Shown here in pieces: positions 1-7,004 of a stretch of DNA of 16,595 bases. The notes beneath the pieces were generated by a model. The model was given only the letters and a program-made list of their open reading frames with translations. It was not told where the DNA came from and ran no database searches. Positions within the stretch are counted from its first letter, which is position 1. Every line of letters begins with the position of its first letter. The stretch is from W11650 sp963545585 (GTDB taxonomy: Bacteria; Bacillota; Clostridia; Lachnospirales; Vallitaleaceae): positions 1-16,595 of the forward strand of contig CAUUKX010000042.1 of assembly GCA_963545585.1 (NCBI GenBank), read 5' to 3'. Made by a program: the position numbers and the translations under genes.

Positions 1-1043
1 CCCTTACCAAAAGTGGTCGTACCGACAATCGTAGCCAAACCGTGATCCTTCAGCGCACCAGCTAAAATTTCCGAAGCCGAAGCACTGCCCTTATTGACTA
101 AAACGGCAATCGGCATATCTAATTTCGCTGCATTAACTGCCGAAAAATCTTCCCTGTTGCCATTTTTATCTTCAATATAGACAACCAGCCCCTGAGATAT
201 GATTTCATCGGCAATCTCCACCGCCATCTCTAAATATCCGCCGGGATTGCCCCGCAGGTCAATCACCAGTCCCTTCATACCCTGACTTTTCAAAGTGCGC
301 AGCTCTTTTTTAAACTGATCGGCCGTCGGCGCATCAAAGCCGTAAATGGCAATATAACCGATTTTATCCTCTAACATTCTGGCCGCAATTGTCGGAATCT
401 CAATGGTATCGCGGATAATCGGAACTTCCAATATCGTCATCTTTTCGCCTGCTTTTCTTTGAATGGTCAGCGTTACCTGCGTCCCCTTCCTGCCCCGAAT
501 TCTTTTGGCTACTTCATCCGGATCCATGCTTGTCGCATCTTCGTCATTGACCGCCAAAATGATATCACCGGTTCTCAAACCCGCTTTTTCCGCCGGAGAA
601 TCTTTATACGGTGAAACAATCATCACTAACTTGGTTTCCTGATCTTTCGATATAGGCGCACCGATTCCGTCATAGGTAGCCGACATATCCTGCTCAAAGG
701 CCTGATATTCTTCTTTGGTAAAGTAGTTGGTGTAAGGATCGCCCAAACCCTCAACATAAGCCTTCAAAGCCGCTTCATACATCTGATTCTTATCAATTTT
801 TTCAATATAGCGCAAATTTAACTGCTGATCAATATCTCTTATCTTGGCTCGAAACCACTTGTCGGTTTTGCCCTCGGTCATTTTGCTTTCGGCCGAAGCG
901 CTTGCTGCTGTTTTTCCGATTTCCGCCGCCGGCAGCTGCTCTAAAAGATCGCGGGTATTGCTGACCACCAGAACACCCAGCCAAATTATCGCCGCCACTA
1001 ATAAGGTGGACAGCACTCCCAGTCCATAATATCTTGCTTTCAT
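1..1043 (-). CDS. S41-family C-terminal processing peptidase (CtpA/CtpB-like), 3' end cut by window edge
   Basis: Serine protease of the carboxy-terminal processing family, anchored outside the membrane and likely to trim secreted or wall proteins. The 347 complete codons begin MKARYYGLGV, with a single membrane/signal segment at about residues 5-28. A linker follows, then the N-terminal helical part (about 60-115), a PDZ domain (about 120-205) and the protease core. The stretch NKGSASASEILAGALKDHG is the family's catalytic block; by its 25-residue spacing to the lysine in GTTTFGKG, the dyad should be Ser322 and Lys347. Lys347 is the last complete codon in the window, so the C-terminal part lies beyond position 1. 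The start is ATG at 1041-1043 with AGGAAGG seven bases upstream. It follows the M23 hydrolase gene by 22 bp, so it is probably in the ftsEX operon. The family is clear; which orthologue it is cannot be decided. Confidence 0.93.
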   Translation of the reverse strand, partial: MKARYYGLGVLSTLLVAAIIWLGVLVVSNTRDLLEQLPAAEIGKTAASASAESKMTEGKTDKWFRAKIRDIDQQLNLRYIEKIDKNQMYEAALKAYVEGLGDPYTNYFTKEEYQAFEQDMSATYDGIGAPISKDQETKLVMIVSPYKDSPAEKAGLRTGDIILAVNDEDATSMDPDEVAKRIRGRKGTQVTLTIQRKAGEKMTILEVPIIRDTIEIPTIAARMLEDKIGYIAIYGFDAPTADQFKKELRTLKSQGMKGLVIDLRGNPGGYLEMAVEIADEIISQGLVVYIEDKNGNREDFSAVNAAKLDMPIAVLVNKGSASASEILAGALKDHGLATIVGTTTFGK

Positions 1044-1065
1044 TTTATTTCCTTCCTAATACTTT

Positions 1066-2250
1066 CTACTTACTGGTATTATTCATCGGATCAACCCAAG
1101 CGCCGCCGATCTTCAAACCAAAATGCAGATGATTGCCGGTTGAGCGGCCGGTACTGCCGACCTTGGCTACAATCGTCTGGCTGCCGACTACCTGCGCCCC
1201 CTTTGCCGCCACTAAGCTGGAGCAATGAGCATAGAGCGTAATCACATGCTGGCCATTGGAGTTCTTGCCATGGTCAATCATAATCGTATTGCCATAACCG
1301 TTCATCCAAGCCGCATAAATAACTTCACCGTCAGCCGCCGCATAAATCGGAGTGCCGTTGGGCGCACCGATATCGATGCCGTTATGCATCGCACCGGGCT
1401 TTTTGGTAATCGGGTCAATCCGCCGGCCAAAAGGTGACGTAATCCGGTAATGCCCCGGCATCGGCCATTTTAGCATCCCGCCCTTAAATTTCAAAGCATT
1501 GGCCTGCCTTTGCCGCTCCCTTTCAATCGCCGCAATATGTTCCTCAATTTTTTTGTTAAGCAGCGCCTCTTCTCGCTGCCGTTCCTTAATTTCGCTTTCC
1601 AGATACTCTTTCTTCTTATTGGCTGCCTCAATCTGCTGCGATTTTAAGACCCGAATATTTTCAATATCATTCTTACGAATAAGGGCCTCCGCTTGCGTAT
1701 GCTCCATTTCTGCTTTTTCAATAATCAGCCGGCCTTCCGTGTCCTCAATTTCCTCACGGATATCTTCTAAGCGCCGGAGCATGGTCTTATCATACTCAAC
1801 AACCTTATTTAAATACTCCAGCCGATTGTAAAAATCCATGGCGTTGCTGGATTCAAGCAGTACCGCAATGTATTCGGTATTGCCGTACTCGTACATGACT
1901 TTAATCCGTTCCTTGGTATTTTTATAATAAACATCCTCTTTTTCTTTGGCTGTCACTAACTGCGCCTGCGTAGCGTCAATTTCCGCCTTTTTTTCCGTCA
2001 GCCGACTCTCGAGTACATCCAGCACCTGCTGCACCTCAAAATACTGCTGATCATATTTCAAAATTTCCTGATAAACCAAAGAAATTTCATCTTTCTTGGC
2101 TTTCAGTTCCTCGTACTCTTTCTTAATCTGCTGCTGAATCGCCTTTTTTTGCTCCTGCATATTCTTGAGTGTACTTGTCCCATATATAATGCTGGAAAAA
2201 GCCAAAGCAATCACCAGCCCCAGTCCCGCTCGCCAAAAAACTCGCTTCAA
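1066..2250 (-). CDS. Secreted coiled-coil M23 peptidoglycan hydrolase (EnvC/NlpD-like), FtsEX partner
   Basis: Probable cell-wall endopeptidase controlled by the adjacent FtsEX complex. The 394-residue protein has an N-terminal membrane/signal segment (about 6-26), a long coiled coil rich in Glu, Lys and Gln (about 28-250), and a C-terminal LytM/peptidase M23 domain (about 260-390). Zinc ligands are complete: HNGID gives His289 and Asp293, YAH gives His342, and HLHF gives His374 and His376. The domain should therefore be catalytic, unlike E. coli EnvC, whose LytM domain is degenerate and acts only as an activator. The start is TTG (2248-2250), fixed by AGGAGG seven bases upstream; no better ATG is near. 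The gene lies 177 bp after ftsX and 22 bp before the CtpA-like protease. Firmicutes FtsEX is known to regulate secreted coiled-coil hydrolases (CwlO in Bacillus, PcsB in streptococci), so the pairing is by family knowledge and position. Confidence 0.92.
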   Translation of the reverse strand: MKRVFWRAGLGLVIALAFSSIIYGTSTLKNMQEQKKAIQQQIKKEYEELKAKKDEISLVYQEILKYDQQYFEVQQVLDVLESRLTEKKAEIDATQAQLVTAKEKEDVYYKNTKERIKVMYEYGNTEYIAVLLESSNAMDFYNRLEYLNKVVEYDKTMLRRLEDIREEIEDTEGRLIIEKAEMEHTQAEALIRKNDIENIRVLKSQQIEAANKKKEYLESEIKERQREEALLNKKIEEHIAAIERERQRQANALKFKGGMLKWPMPGHYRITSPFGRRIDPITKKPGAMHNGIDIGAPNGTPIYAAADGEVIYAAWMNGYGNTIMIDHGKNSNGQHVITLYAHCSSLVAAKGAQVVGSQTIVAKVGSTGRSTGNHLHFGLKIGGAWVDPMNNTSK

Positions 2251-2345
2251 ACTGTTTCCTCCTTCCGGCTAAAATTACGGCCGCTGCCCTGTCCAACTCA
2301 AGCGCTCCAGCTCCCCTCACTCTTGTTAAAGCATTGCCGCCTGCT

Positions 2346-2420
2346 GGCACGCCGCCTGCCGGCATCGCCGCCGGTCAGCCAAAACGCCAAGCTTCACCAA
2401 GACACTGCCAAAAATGGCAG
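2346..2420. repeat. GC-rich imperfect tandem repeat and hairpin between ftsX and the M23 hydrolase gene
   Basis: The 177 bp gap between ftsX and the hydrolase gene is unusually GC-rich. On the minus strand it carries a degenerate ~15 bp tandem unit resembling GGCAGGCGGCGTGCC, present two to three times. Just after the ftsX stop is a perfect 6-bp hairpin, CTGCCA-AAAA-TGGCAG (2405-2420). No U-tract follows the hairpin on the transcribed strand, so it does not look like an intrinsic terminator. A short open frame across the repeat (PAGGV/PAGGN) has no convincing ribosome site and runs into the hydrolase gene, so no gene is called. Confidence 0.5.
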
Positions 2421-2427
2421 CGACTGC

Positions 2428-3336
2428 TCAGACCTTTAAATATTTTCCGACGGTAAACCGGCTGCCTAAATAGCCGATTCCCGCACCCGAGAGCAGGGCA
2501 ATCGGAATCAATGTCTGCAAAATCCGGTCACGGCTTAAAAAGATAAGATAATCGCTTAAAATCGCATAGCTCTTTTGAATTTGAATGACCACATCCGGAT
2601 AGACATAATAAAACAAAATCAAGGGAATACTGGCTCCAATCAAACCAATCAAAATTCCTTCCACTAAAAAAGGCCCGCGAATCATCATATTTCTGGCACC
2701 GATATAGCGCATAATCCCAATCTCTTCATTACGCAGCGTCACCGCCAACCGAATCGTATTGGAAATCAAAAACAGCGCCAGCAAAATCAAAATAGTCAGC
2801 AATCCGACGCTGATATAAGTAACCAGCTTATTGACCGCCTCGACCACATAGGTAACATCTCTGGTTTCGCGGACATAGCGGACAATGTTTTCCGCTTTTA
2901 AAACCTGAACCAAAGTGCCCTGCTTAGAAATATCAGCCAGTGAAATCTGCAGGGAAGCCGATTCGGCCAGCGGGTTATCCTCGCCGAAACCAGTGAGGAG
3001 CTCCTCTCTTTGATCAAAATACTGATTTTTAAAGCTTTCCCATGCCGCCGCCGCCGAAATATATTCTATCCGGTACACTTCGGCTCGTTTTTCCATCTTG
3101 GCTTTCAGCTCCAAAATCTGCTCTTCCGTCGTATTCTTTTCAAAAAACACGGCTACGCCGATGTTTTTTTCAAACTCCGTCATCATAAAGTCAACATTGG
3201 TTACTACGGTATAAAATACGATAATGACAAAGACATTGACCGCAATCGTCATAATGGAAATCACTGACATCCAGCCATTTTTAAACATATTCTGCAAGCC
3301 TTTGGAAAAGCTATATCCCAGTGTGCGTAAGCTCAT
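2428..3336 (-). CDS. ftsX: Cell division protein FtsX (ABC-type integral membrane subunit)
   Basis: Membrane half of the FtsEX complex, which passes cytoplasmic ATP hydrolysis by FtsE to a hydrolase outside the membrane. The 302 residues show the FtsX layout: a cytoplasmic N-terminus, membrane helix 1 (about 22-46), a large extracellular loop (about 47-170) that normally contacts the hydrolase, then helices at about 172-194, 222-246 and 271-292. The NEEIGIMRYIGA segment after helix 2 is typical of the FtsX permease domain. The ATG at 3334-3336 lies inside the end of ftsE (26 bp overlap), so the two are translationally coupled. The stop is TGA at 2428-2430. Length and order (ftsE, ftsX, hydrolase) match other Firmicutes. 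Confidence 0.96.
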   Translation of the reverse strand: MSLRTLGYSFSKGLQNMFKNGWMSVISIMTIAVNVFVIIVFYTVVTNVDFMMTEFEKNIGVAVFFEKNTTEEQILELKAKMEKRAEVYRIEYISAAAAWESFKNQYFDQREELLTGFGEDNPLAESASLQISLADISKQGTLVQVLKAENIVRYVRETRDVTYVVEAVNKLVTYISVGLLTILILLALFLISNTIRLAVTLRNEEIGIMRYIGARNMMIRGPFLVEGILIGLIGASIPLILFYYVYPDVVIQIQKSYAILSDYLIFLSRDRILQTLIPIALLSGAGIGYLGSRFTVGKYLKV

Positions 3337-4012
3337 GCCAGTACTCTCCTTTTGCGTCGTCCCGAATCACTTTGCCGTCCTGAATGGTAATGACCCTTTT
3401 TTTCATGGAATTGACAATTTCCCGGTCATGCGTAATCACTACCACCGTCGTACCGCGCAAATTGATATCCTTGAGCAAGCGAATAATGGCCCACGACCGT
3501 TCCGGATCCAGATTGCCGGTTGGCTCATCCGCCAAAAGAATGGGCGGATTATTGGCAATCGCTCTGGCCAGAGCCACCCGTTGCTGTTCCCCGCCGGAGA
3601 GCTGACTCGGCTTCTTTTTTTCATAGCCCTTTAAACCGACCATATTCAACAGCGCCGGAACCGTCTTGCGAATCATACCGCGCGGCGTTTCCGTCACTTC
3701 CAGCGCAAAAGCCACATTTTCATAAACTGTCCGGTCTTTGAGCAGACGAAAGTCCTGAAATACTACACCTAAGCTGCGGCGAAGCTTGGGTATTTTATTT
3801 TTATGAAGTCTGGCAATATCCACGTCCTCAATATAAATCGAGCCGCTGCTAACTTCAATTTCTCTGAGCAAGAGCTTAAACAAGGTTGTTTTGCCCGAAC
3901 CGCTGTCGCCGACAATAAAAACAAACTCACCCTTGCCGATTTTAAAAGAAACCCGGTCCAGTGCCTTAATCCCGCCCGGATATTCTTTGCTTACATCCTC
4001 CAGCCTAATCAT
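3311..4012 (-). CDS. ftsE: Cell division ATP-binding protein FtsE
   Basis: Cytoplasmic ABC ATPase that dimerises under FtsX and drives activation of the cell-wall hydrolase. The 233 residues contain every nucleotide-binding element: Walker A GDSGSGKT (35-42), Q-loop Gln86 in VFQDFRLL, signature LSGGE (138-142), Walker B ILLADE (158-163) with the PTGNLD D-loop, and H-loop His195. VFQDFRLL after the Q-loop is characteristic of FtsE rather than other small ABC ATPases. The ATG at 4010-4012 is preceded by AAGGAG five bases upstream. It is the first gene of ftsE-ftsX-hydrolase-ctpA. No convincing -35 box was found between it and the palindrome array upstream; a TAATAT hexamer near 4033 could be a -10. 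Confidence 0.97.
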   Translation of the reverse strand: MIRLEDVSKEYPGGIKALDRVSFKIGKGEFVFIVGDSGSGKTTLFKLLLREIEVSSGSIYIEDVDIARLHKNKIPKLRRSLGVVFQDFRLLKDRTVYENVAFALEVTETPRGMIRKTVPALLNMVGLKGYEKKKPSQLSGGEQQRVALARAIANNPPILLADEPTGNLDPERSWAIIRLLKDINLRGTTVVVITHDREIVNSMKKRVITIQDGKVIRDDAKGEYWHELTHTGI

Positions 4013-4048
4013 TTCTTCTCCTTAATAGATATATTACCCAACTTTCCC

Positions 4049-4220
4049 CTGATCGAAGTGCTTCGCACTTCTGCCCGGGCGGGCGGTCTGCATGGACTCA
4101 CTCTCGCAATTTGCTTCGCAAATCACATTTCGTTCCTGCCCGCCGCCGAAAGGCGTAGCCTTTCTGGAAGCAACGAGCCCTGATCGAAAGCTTCGCTTTC
4201 TGCCCGGGCGGGCAATCTGC
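4049..4220. repeat. Array of palindromes with GCTTCGC cores, including two ~43 bp direct repeats
   Basis: This stretch fills the cdaR-ftsE gap and is built of hairpins. Unit A (about 4049-4091) and unit B (about 4178-4220) share flanks: CCTGATC on the left and TGCCCGGGCGGGC followed by a TCTGC on the right. Their central stems differ but stay paired: GAAGTGC-TTC-GCACTTC in A and GAAAGC-TTC-GCTTTC in B. Between them are ATTTGC-TTC-GCAAAT (4109-4123) and GAAAGGC-GTA-GCCTTTC (4148-4164). GGCGGGC near 4080-4087 could also pair with GCCCGCC near 4138-4145. On the transcribed (minus) strand the recurring triloop is GC-GAA-GC. Open frames across it are low-complexity and lack ribosome sites. It could be a REP/MITE-like repeat, a structured RNA in the ftsE leader, or a transcription-end element. 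Confidence 0.75.
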
Positions 4221-4265
4221 CTAAAAAAGACTGTTCTGTCGAACATGGGAAAGTTGAGTATATTA

Positions 4266-5360
4266 TTAATACATACTGTTATCCTGCATATAGCGCATAT
4301 AACGGACAACCATTAAAGCAATCTTAAAGGTGATCGCATCCTCAAACACCCGCAAATCAAGACCGGTATTTTTTTGCAACTTGTCCAGCCGGTAAACCAA
4401 AGTATTACGGTGAATATACAGCTGCCTTGAGGTTTCCGACACATTCAGGCTGTTTTCAAAGAACTTATTGATCGTTGTCAAGGTCTCCTCGTCAAATTGA
4501 TCCGGCGATTTGCCATGGAAAATTTCATCAATAAACATCCGGCAGAGTGCTACCGGCAGCTGATAAATTAAGCGGCCAATCCCTAGATTCTCATAGGCAA
4601 TGACATTATATTCCTGATAAAAAATCTTGCCTACCTCCAGCGACATTTTGGCTTCCTTATAGGATTTGGAGACATCCTTAATATCATTAACTACCGTGCC
4701 GATCGCTACATAGGCCTGACTCATCGCTTCTGAATTAATGGTATCGACAATCATATTGGCCAAATTGATGATATCCTTGCGCGTATCGGTCGGCTTTAAA
4801 GCTTTGACAATAATAATATTCTTTTCATCCACTGCCGTGATAAAATCCTGCGATTTAGGCGAAAACAGGCTCTTAACCACTTCCAGCGAACTGTTGTCTT
4901 TTTCCAACTTCGTTTCCACAATCAAAGCCACCCGGGGCGTATCGACTTCAATATGCAGTTTTTTGGAGCGATTATAAATATCAACTAAAAGCAGATTATC
5001 CAGCAGCAGGTTCTTAATAAAATTATCTTTATCAAAGCGTTCTTTGTATGCCACCAAAAGATTTTGAATTTGAAAAGAAGCAATTTTACCAATTTTGTAA
5101 ACATCCTCGGCCTCGCCCTTGACTGTAATAATGTATTCGACCGATGTTTCGTCAAACACCTTAAAAAATTGATATCCCTGCACTAACTGGCTTTCTGCTT
5201 GGGAATTAACAAAATCCACCACTGAAAAACTATAATCGCTAAAGGCATCCTCTTCCGTCGATGCCAGCACCCGGCCTTCGGCATCCATGACCGTCAGATC
5301 CATCCGGGTGATCGTTTTCAGCCCCTCAATTGTTGTCTGTAAAATTTGATTTGATATCAT
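4266..5360 (-). CDS. CdaR/PucR-type transcriptional regulator (sugar diacid regulator family)
   Basis: Cytoplasmic regulator of the CdaR family. The 364 residues show three parts: an N-terminal ligand-recognition region (about 1-110) resembling the diacid-recognition domain, a middle GGDEF-like region (about 140-250), and a C-terminal PucR-type helix-turn-helix (about 306-330, SETSRQLYIHRNTLVYRLDK). The ATG at 5358-5360 was chosen because AAAGGAG lies six bases upstream. An in-frame TTG at 5471 would add 37 residues but has no ribosome site and overlaps a direct repeat. The gene is downstream of and co-oriented with the sugar-ABC ATPase gene, with a strong terminator between them, so a functional link (control of carbohydrate uptake) is suggested by position only. 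The true ligand is unknown. Confidence 0.85.
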   Translation of the reverse strand: MISNQILQTTIEGLKTITRMDLTVMDAEGRVLASTEEDAFSDYSFSVVDFVNSQAESQLVQGYQFFKVFDETSVEYIITVKGEAEDVYKIGKIASFQIQNLLVAYKERFDKDNFIKNLLLDNLLLVDIYNRSKKLHIEVDTPRVALIVETKLEKDNSSLEVVKSLFSPKSQDFITAVDEKNIIIVKALKPTDTRKDIINLANMIVDTINSEAMSQAYVAIGTVVNDIKDVSKSYKEAKMSLEVGKIFYQEYNVIAYENLGIGRLIYQLPVALCRMFIDEIFHGKSPDQFDEETLTTINKFFENSLNVSETSRQLYIHRNTLVYRLDKLQKNTGLDLRVFEDAITFKIALMVVRYMRYMQDNSMY

Positions 5361-5436
5361 TATCTTCTCCTTTACCGGTTTCGTGAACCAATTTTCTGGA
5401 CACCCATGATACAGGATTGCTTCGGCTAACGCCGCC

Positions 5437-5473
5437 CGTAATCCTTGCAAAAACATTCGTAATCCTTGCAAAA
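5437..5473. repeat. Two 16-bp direct repeats, 21 bp apart, upstream of the CdaR-like gene
   Basis: CGTAATCCTTGCAAAA occurs exactly twice, at 5437-5452 and 5458-5473, separated by 5 bp. The 21-bp period places both copies on the same face of the helix, as expected for cooperative binding by a regulator. They lie about 77-113 bp upstream of the ATG at 5360, in a non-coding leader. An inverted-repeat remnant (GGATTGC...GTAATCC, 5414-5444) adjoins the first copy. Which protein binds is unknown; autoregulation by the adjacent regulator is possible. Confidence 0.6.
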
Positions 5474-5571
5474 CAGCTGCTTACTCATGTGTTTGGCGTG
5501 TCAAAAAACAATAAATCCTTTTGGCACTTATGTCATACTATTACTCATTGTATAGCATTTTGTGCAAAAAA

Positions 5572-5608
5572 AAAAGAGGAAAGCAAAAATTTGTGCATTT
5601 CCTCTTTT
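5572..5608 (-). terminator. Rho-independent terminator after the sugar-ABC ATPase gene
   Basis: Perfect 11-bp stem AAAAGAGGAAA / TTTCCTCTTTT with a 15-base loop, flanked by A-runs and T-runs on both sides. It starts about 17 bp after the ATPase stop on the minus strand and ends in a run of ten T residues. The symmetric A and T runs make it potentially bidirectional. Confidence 0.88.
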
Positions 5609-5624
5609 TTTTACATATTTCAAA

Positions 5625-6734
5625 CTAATTTGTTATTACTTTTTCTGTATCCTTATCAAAAACATGAATTCTTTCCAAATCAAAAGCCAACCGAATCTTA
5701 TCACCAGCCTTAGCCGTTGTCCGCGGGCCAACCTTAGCGGTAGTATCAAAGTTTTCAATACTGCCGATTAAGATTACTTCCGCACCTAACATTTCGGTAA
5801 CGGCTACTTCAAAATTAACAATTGCGTCCTTATTGGCCATATAATTTTCTTCATCATGAATATCTTCCGGCCGAATGCCTAAAATAACCGTCTTGCCTTC
5901 ATAACCGCCGCCCAATACAGCTTTGGATTTTTCGGCCGATAAAACAATCGAGTTAGCACCGAAGGTTAACTTTGCCCGATCGCCTTCTTTGGATACCACC
6001 GCTTCAATGAAGTTCATCTGCGGCGAGCCGATAAATCCAGCTACAAACAGGTTAGCCGGCTTGGAGTACAGAGTTGACGGAGAATCCACCTGCTGAATGA
6101 TACCGTCCTTCATAACCACAATCCGTGTACCCAAGGTCATTGCTTCGACTTGGTCATGCGTTACATAAATAATCGTTGTTTGCAGCTTTTTATGAAGTTT
6201 GGAAATCTCGACCCGCATCTGGACACGCAGTTTTGCATCAAGGTTTGATAACGGTTCATCCATTAAGAATACTTTCGGTTCCCGCACGATGGCCCGACCC
6301 ATTGCTACCCGCTGTCTTTGTCCGCCGGACAAAGCCTTCGGCCGACGATCAAGGAGTGCTTCAATCCCAAGAATCTTAGCAGCCTCCCGCACTCTTCTTT
6401 CAATTTCTTCCTTTGGTGTTTTCCGCAGCTTTAAACCAAAAGCCATATTGTCATATACGGTCATGTGCGGATACAGCGCATAGTTTTGGAATACCATGGC
6501 GATATCTCTGTCCTTCGGCTCAACATCATTGACCAACCGGTCGCCAATATAAAGCTCACCCTCGGTAATTTCTTCCAGACCTGCAATCATCCGCAGCGTA
6601 GTAGTCTTGCCGCAGCCGGACGGACCAACAAAAATAATAAATTCCTTGTCCGCAATTTCCAGATTAAAATCCGAAACTGCCGTAACATTACCGGAATACA
6701 CTTTTTTTACACCTTTTAAAGATAAACTTGCCAT
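5625..6734 (-). CDS. Stand-alone carbohydrate ABC transporter ATPase (MsmK/UgpC/MalK family)
   Basis: Cytoplasmic ATPase that powers sugar-import ABC permeases. The 369 residues carry Walker A GPSGCGKT (37-44), Q-loop Gln83 in VFQNYALYPHMTV, signature LSGGQ (135-139), Walker B VFLMDE (155-160) with the SNLDAKLR D-loop, and H-loop His193. A C-terminal OB/TOBE regulatory region runs from about 236 to 369 and includes the family motif GIRPEDI. ATG 6732-6734 was chosen because AGGGAG lies about eight bases upstream and MASLSLKGV aligns with the family start; the open frame extends 22 codons further without a site. No permease or binding-protein gene is nearby, so it probably serves several transporters encoded elsewhere, as MsmK does in streptococci. 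It has its own promoter and terminator. Confidence 0.93.
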   Translation of the reverse strand: MASLSLKGVKKVYSGNVTAVSDFNLEIADKEFIIFVGPSGCGKTTTLRMIAGLEEITEGELYIGDRLVNDVEPKDRDIAMVFQNYALYPHMTVYDNMAFGLKLRKTPKEEIERRVREAAKILGIEALLDRRPKALSGGQRQRVAMGRAIVREPKVFLMDEPLSNLDAKLRVQMRVEISKLHKKLQTTIIYVTHDQVEAMTLGTRIVVMKDGIIQQVDSPSTLYSKPANLFVAGFIGSPQMNFIEAVVSKEGDRAKLTFGANSIVLSAEKSKAVLGGGYEGKTVILGIRPEDIHDEENYMANKDAIVNFEVAVTEMLGAEVILIGSIENFDTTAKVGPRTTAKAGDKIRLAFDLERIHVFDKDTEKVITN

Positions 6735-6827
6735 TAACAATAGCTCCCTTCTAAAAAAACATTTGGCCTGAACGCCGCTAACTCTTACCAGCAGCCACAT
6801 TCCTGCTTCTCAAGCTTCATCGCTATT

Positions 6828-6856
6828 AATATACCTTAATTTCAAATAATCGACAA
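6828..6856 (-). promoter_or_regulatory. Sigma-A-type promoter for the sugar-ABC ATPase gene
   Basis: On the minus strand TTGTCG (6851-6856) and TATATT (6828-6833) are separated by exactly 17 bp and sit about 95 bp upstream of the ATG at 6734. The rest of the 270 bp gap to the YitT gene is AT-rich. It contains no clear terminator for the upstream operon; only a loose TTCAAC/GTTGAA pairing (6951-6990 area) was seen. Confidence 0.65.
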
Positions 6857-7004
6857 TGGATAAAATGCCCAAAAATAAGGAATGCTTTCTGTTGGAAATG
6901 TCATCCTCCTGTTTTTTTTACAAAGTTTTTCACAAAAAGCAAACAAATCCTTATGCTTTCAACCAAATTTTGCAGCTGTTGAACCATGCTTTGTTATTTT
7001 TTAG

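Noticed and set aside
844..1029. Plus-strand open frame opposite the CtpA-like gene
   Set aside because: Antisense shadow of a well-supported coding region; the same applies to the other plus-strand frames opposite the named genes.
2123..2365. Minus-strand open frame of 80 codons (PAGG repeats) between ftsX and the M23 gene
   Set aside because: No ribosome site, low-complexity start, and its second half overlaps the hydrolase gene in another frame.
4049..4220. CRISPR array
   Set aside because: Only two long repeats with variable hairpin stems, one ~87 bp intervening segment that is itself palindromic, and no cas genes.
4034..4316. Open frames on both strands across the cdaR-ftsE gap
   Set aside because: They merely traverse the palindromes, lack ribosome sites and have no recognisable domain content.
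5361..5471. N-terminal extension of the CdaR-like protein from TTG at 5471
   Set aside because: No ribosome site; the ATG at 5360 has AAAGGAG at good spacing and the extension runs through the direct repeats.
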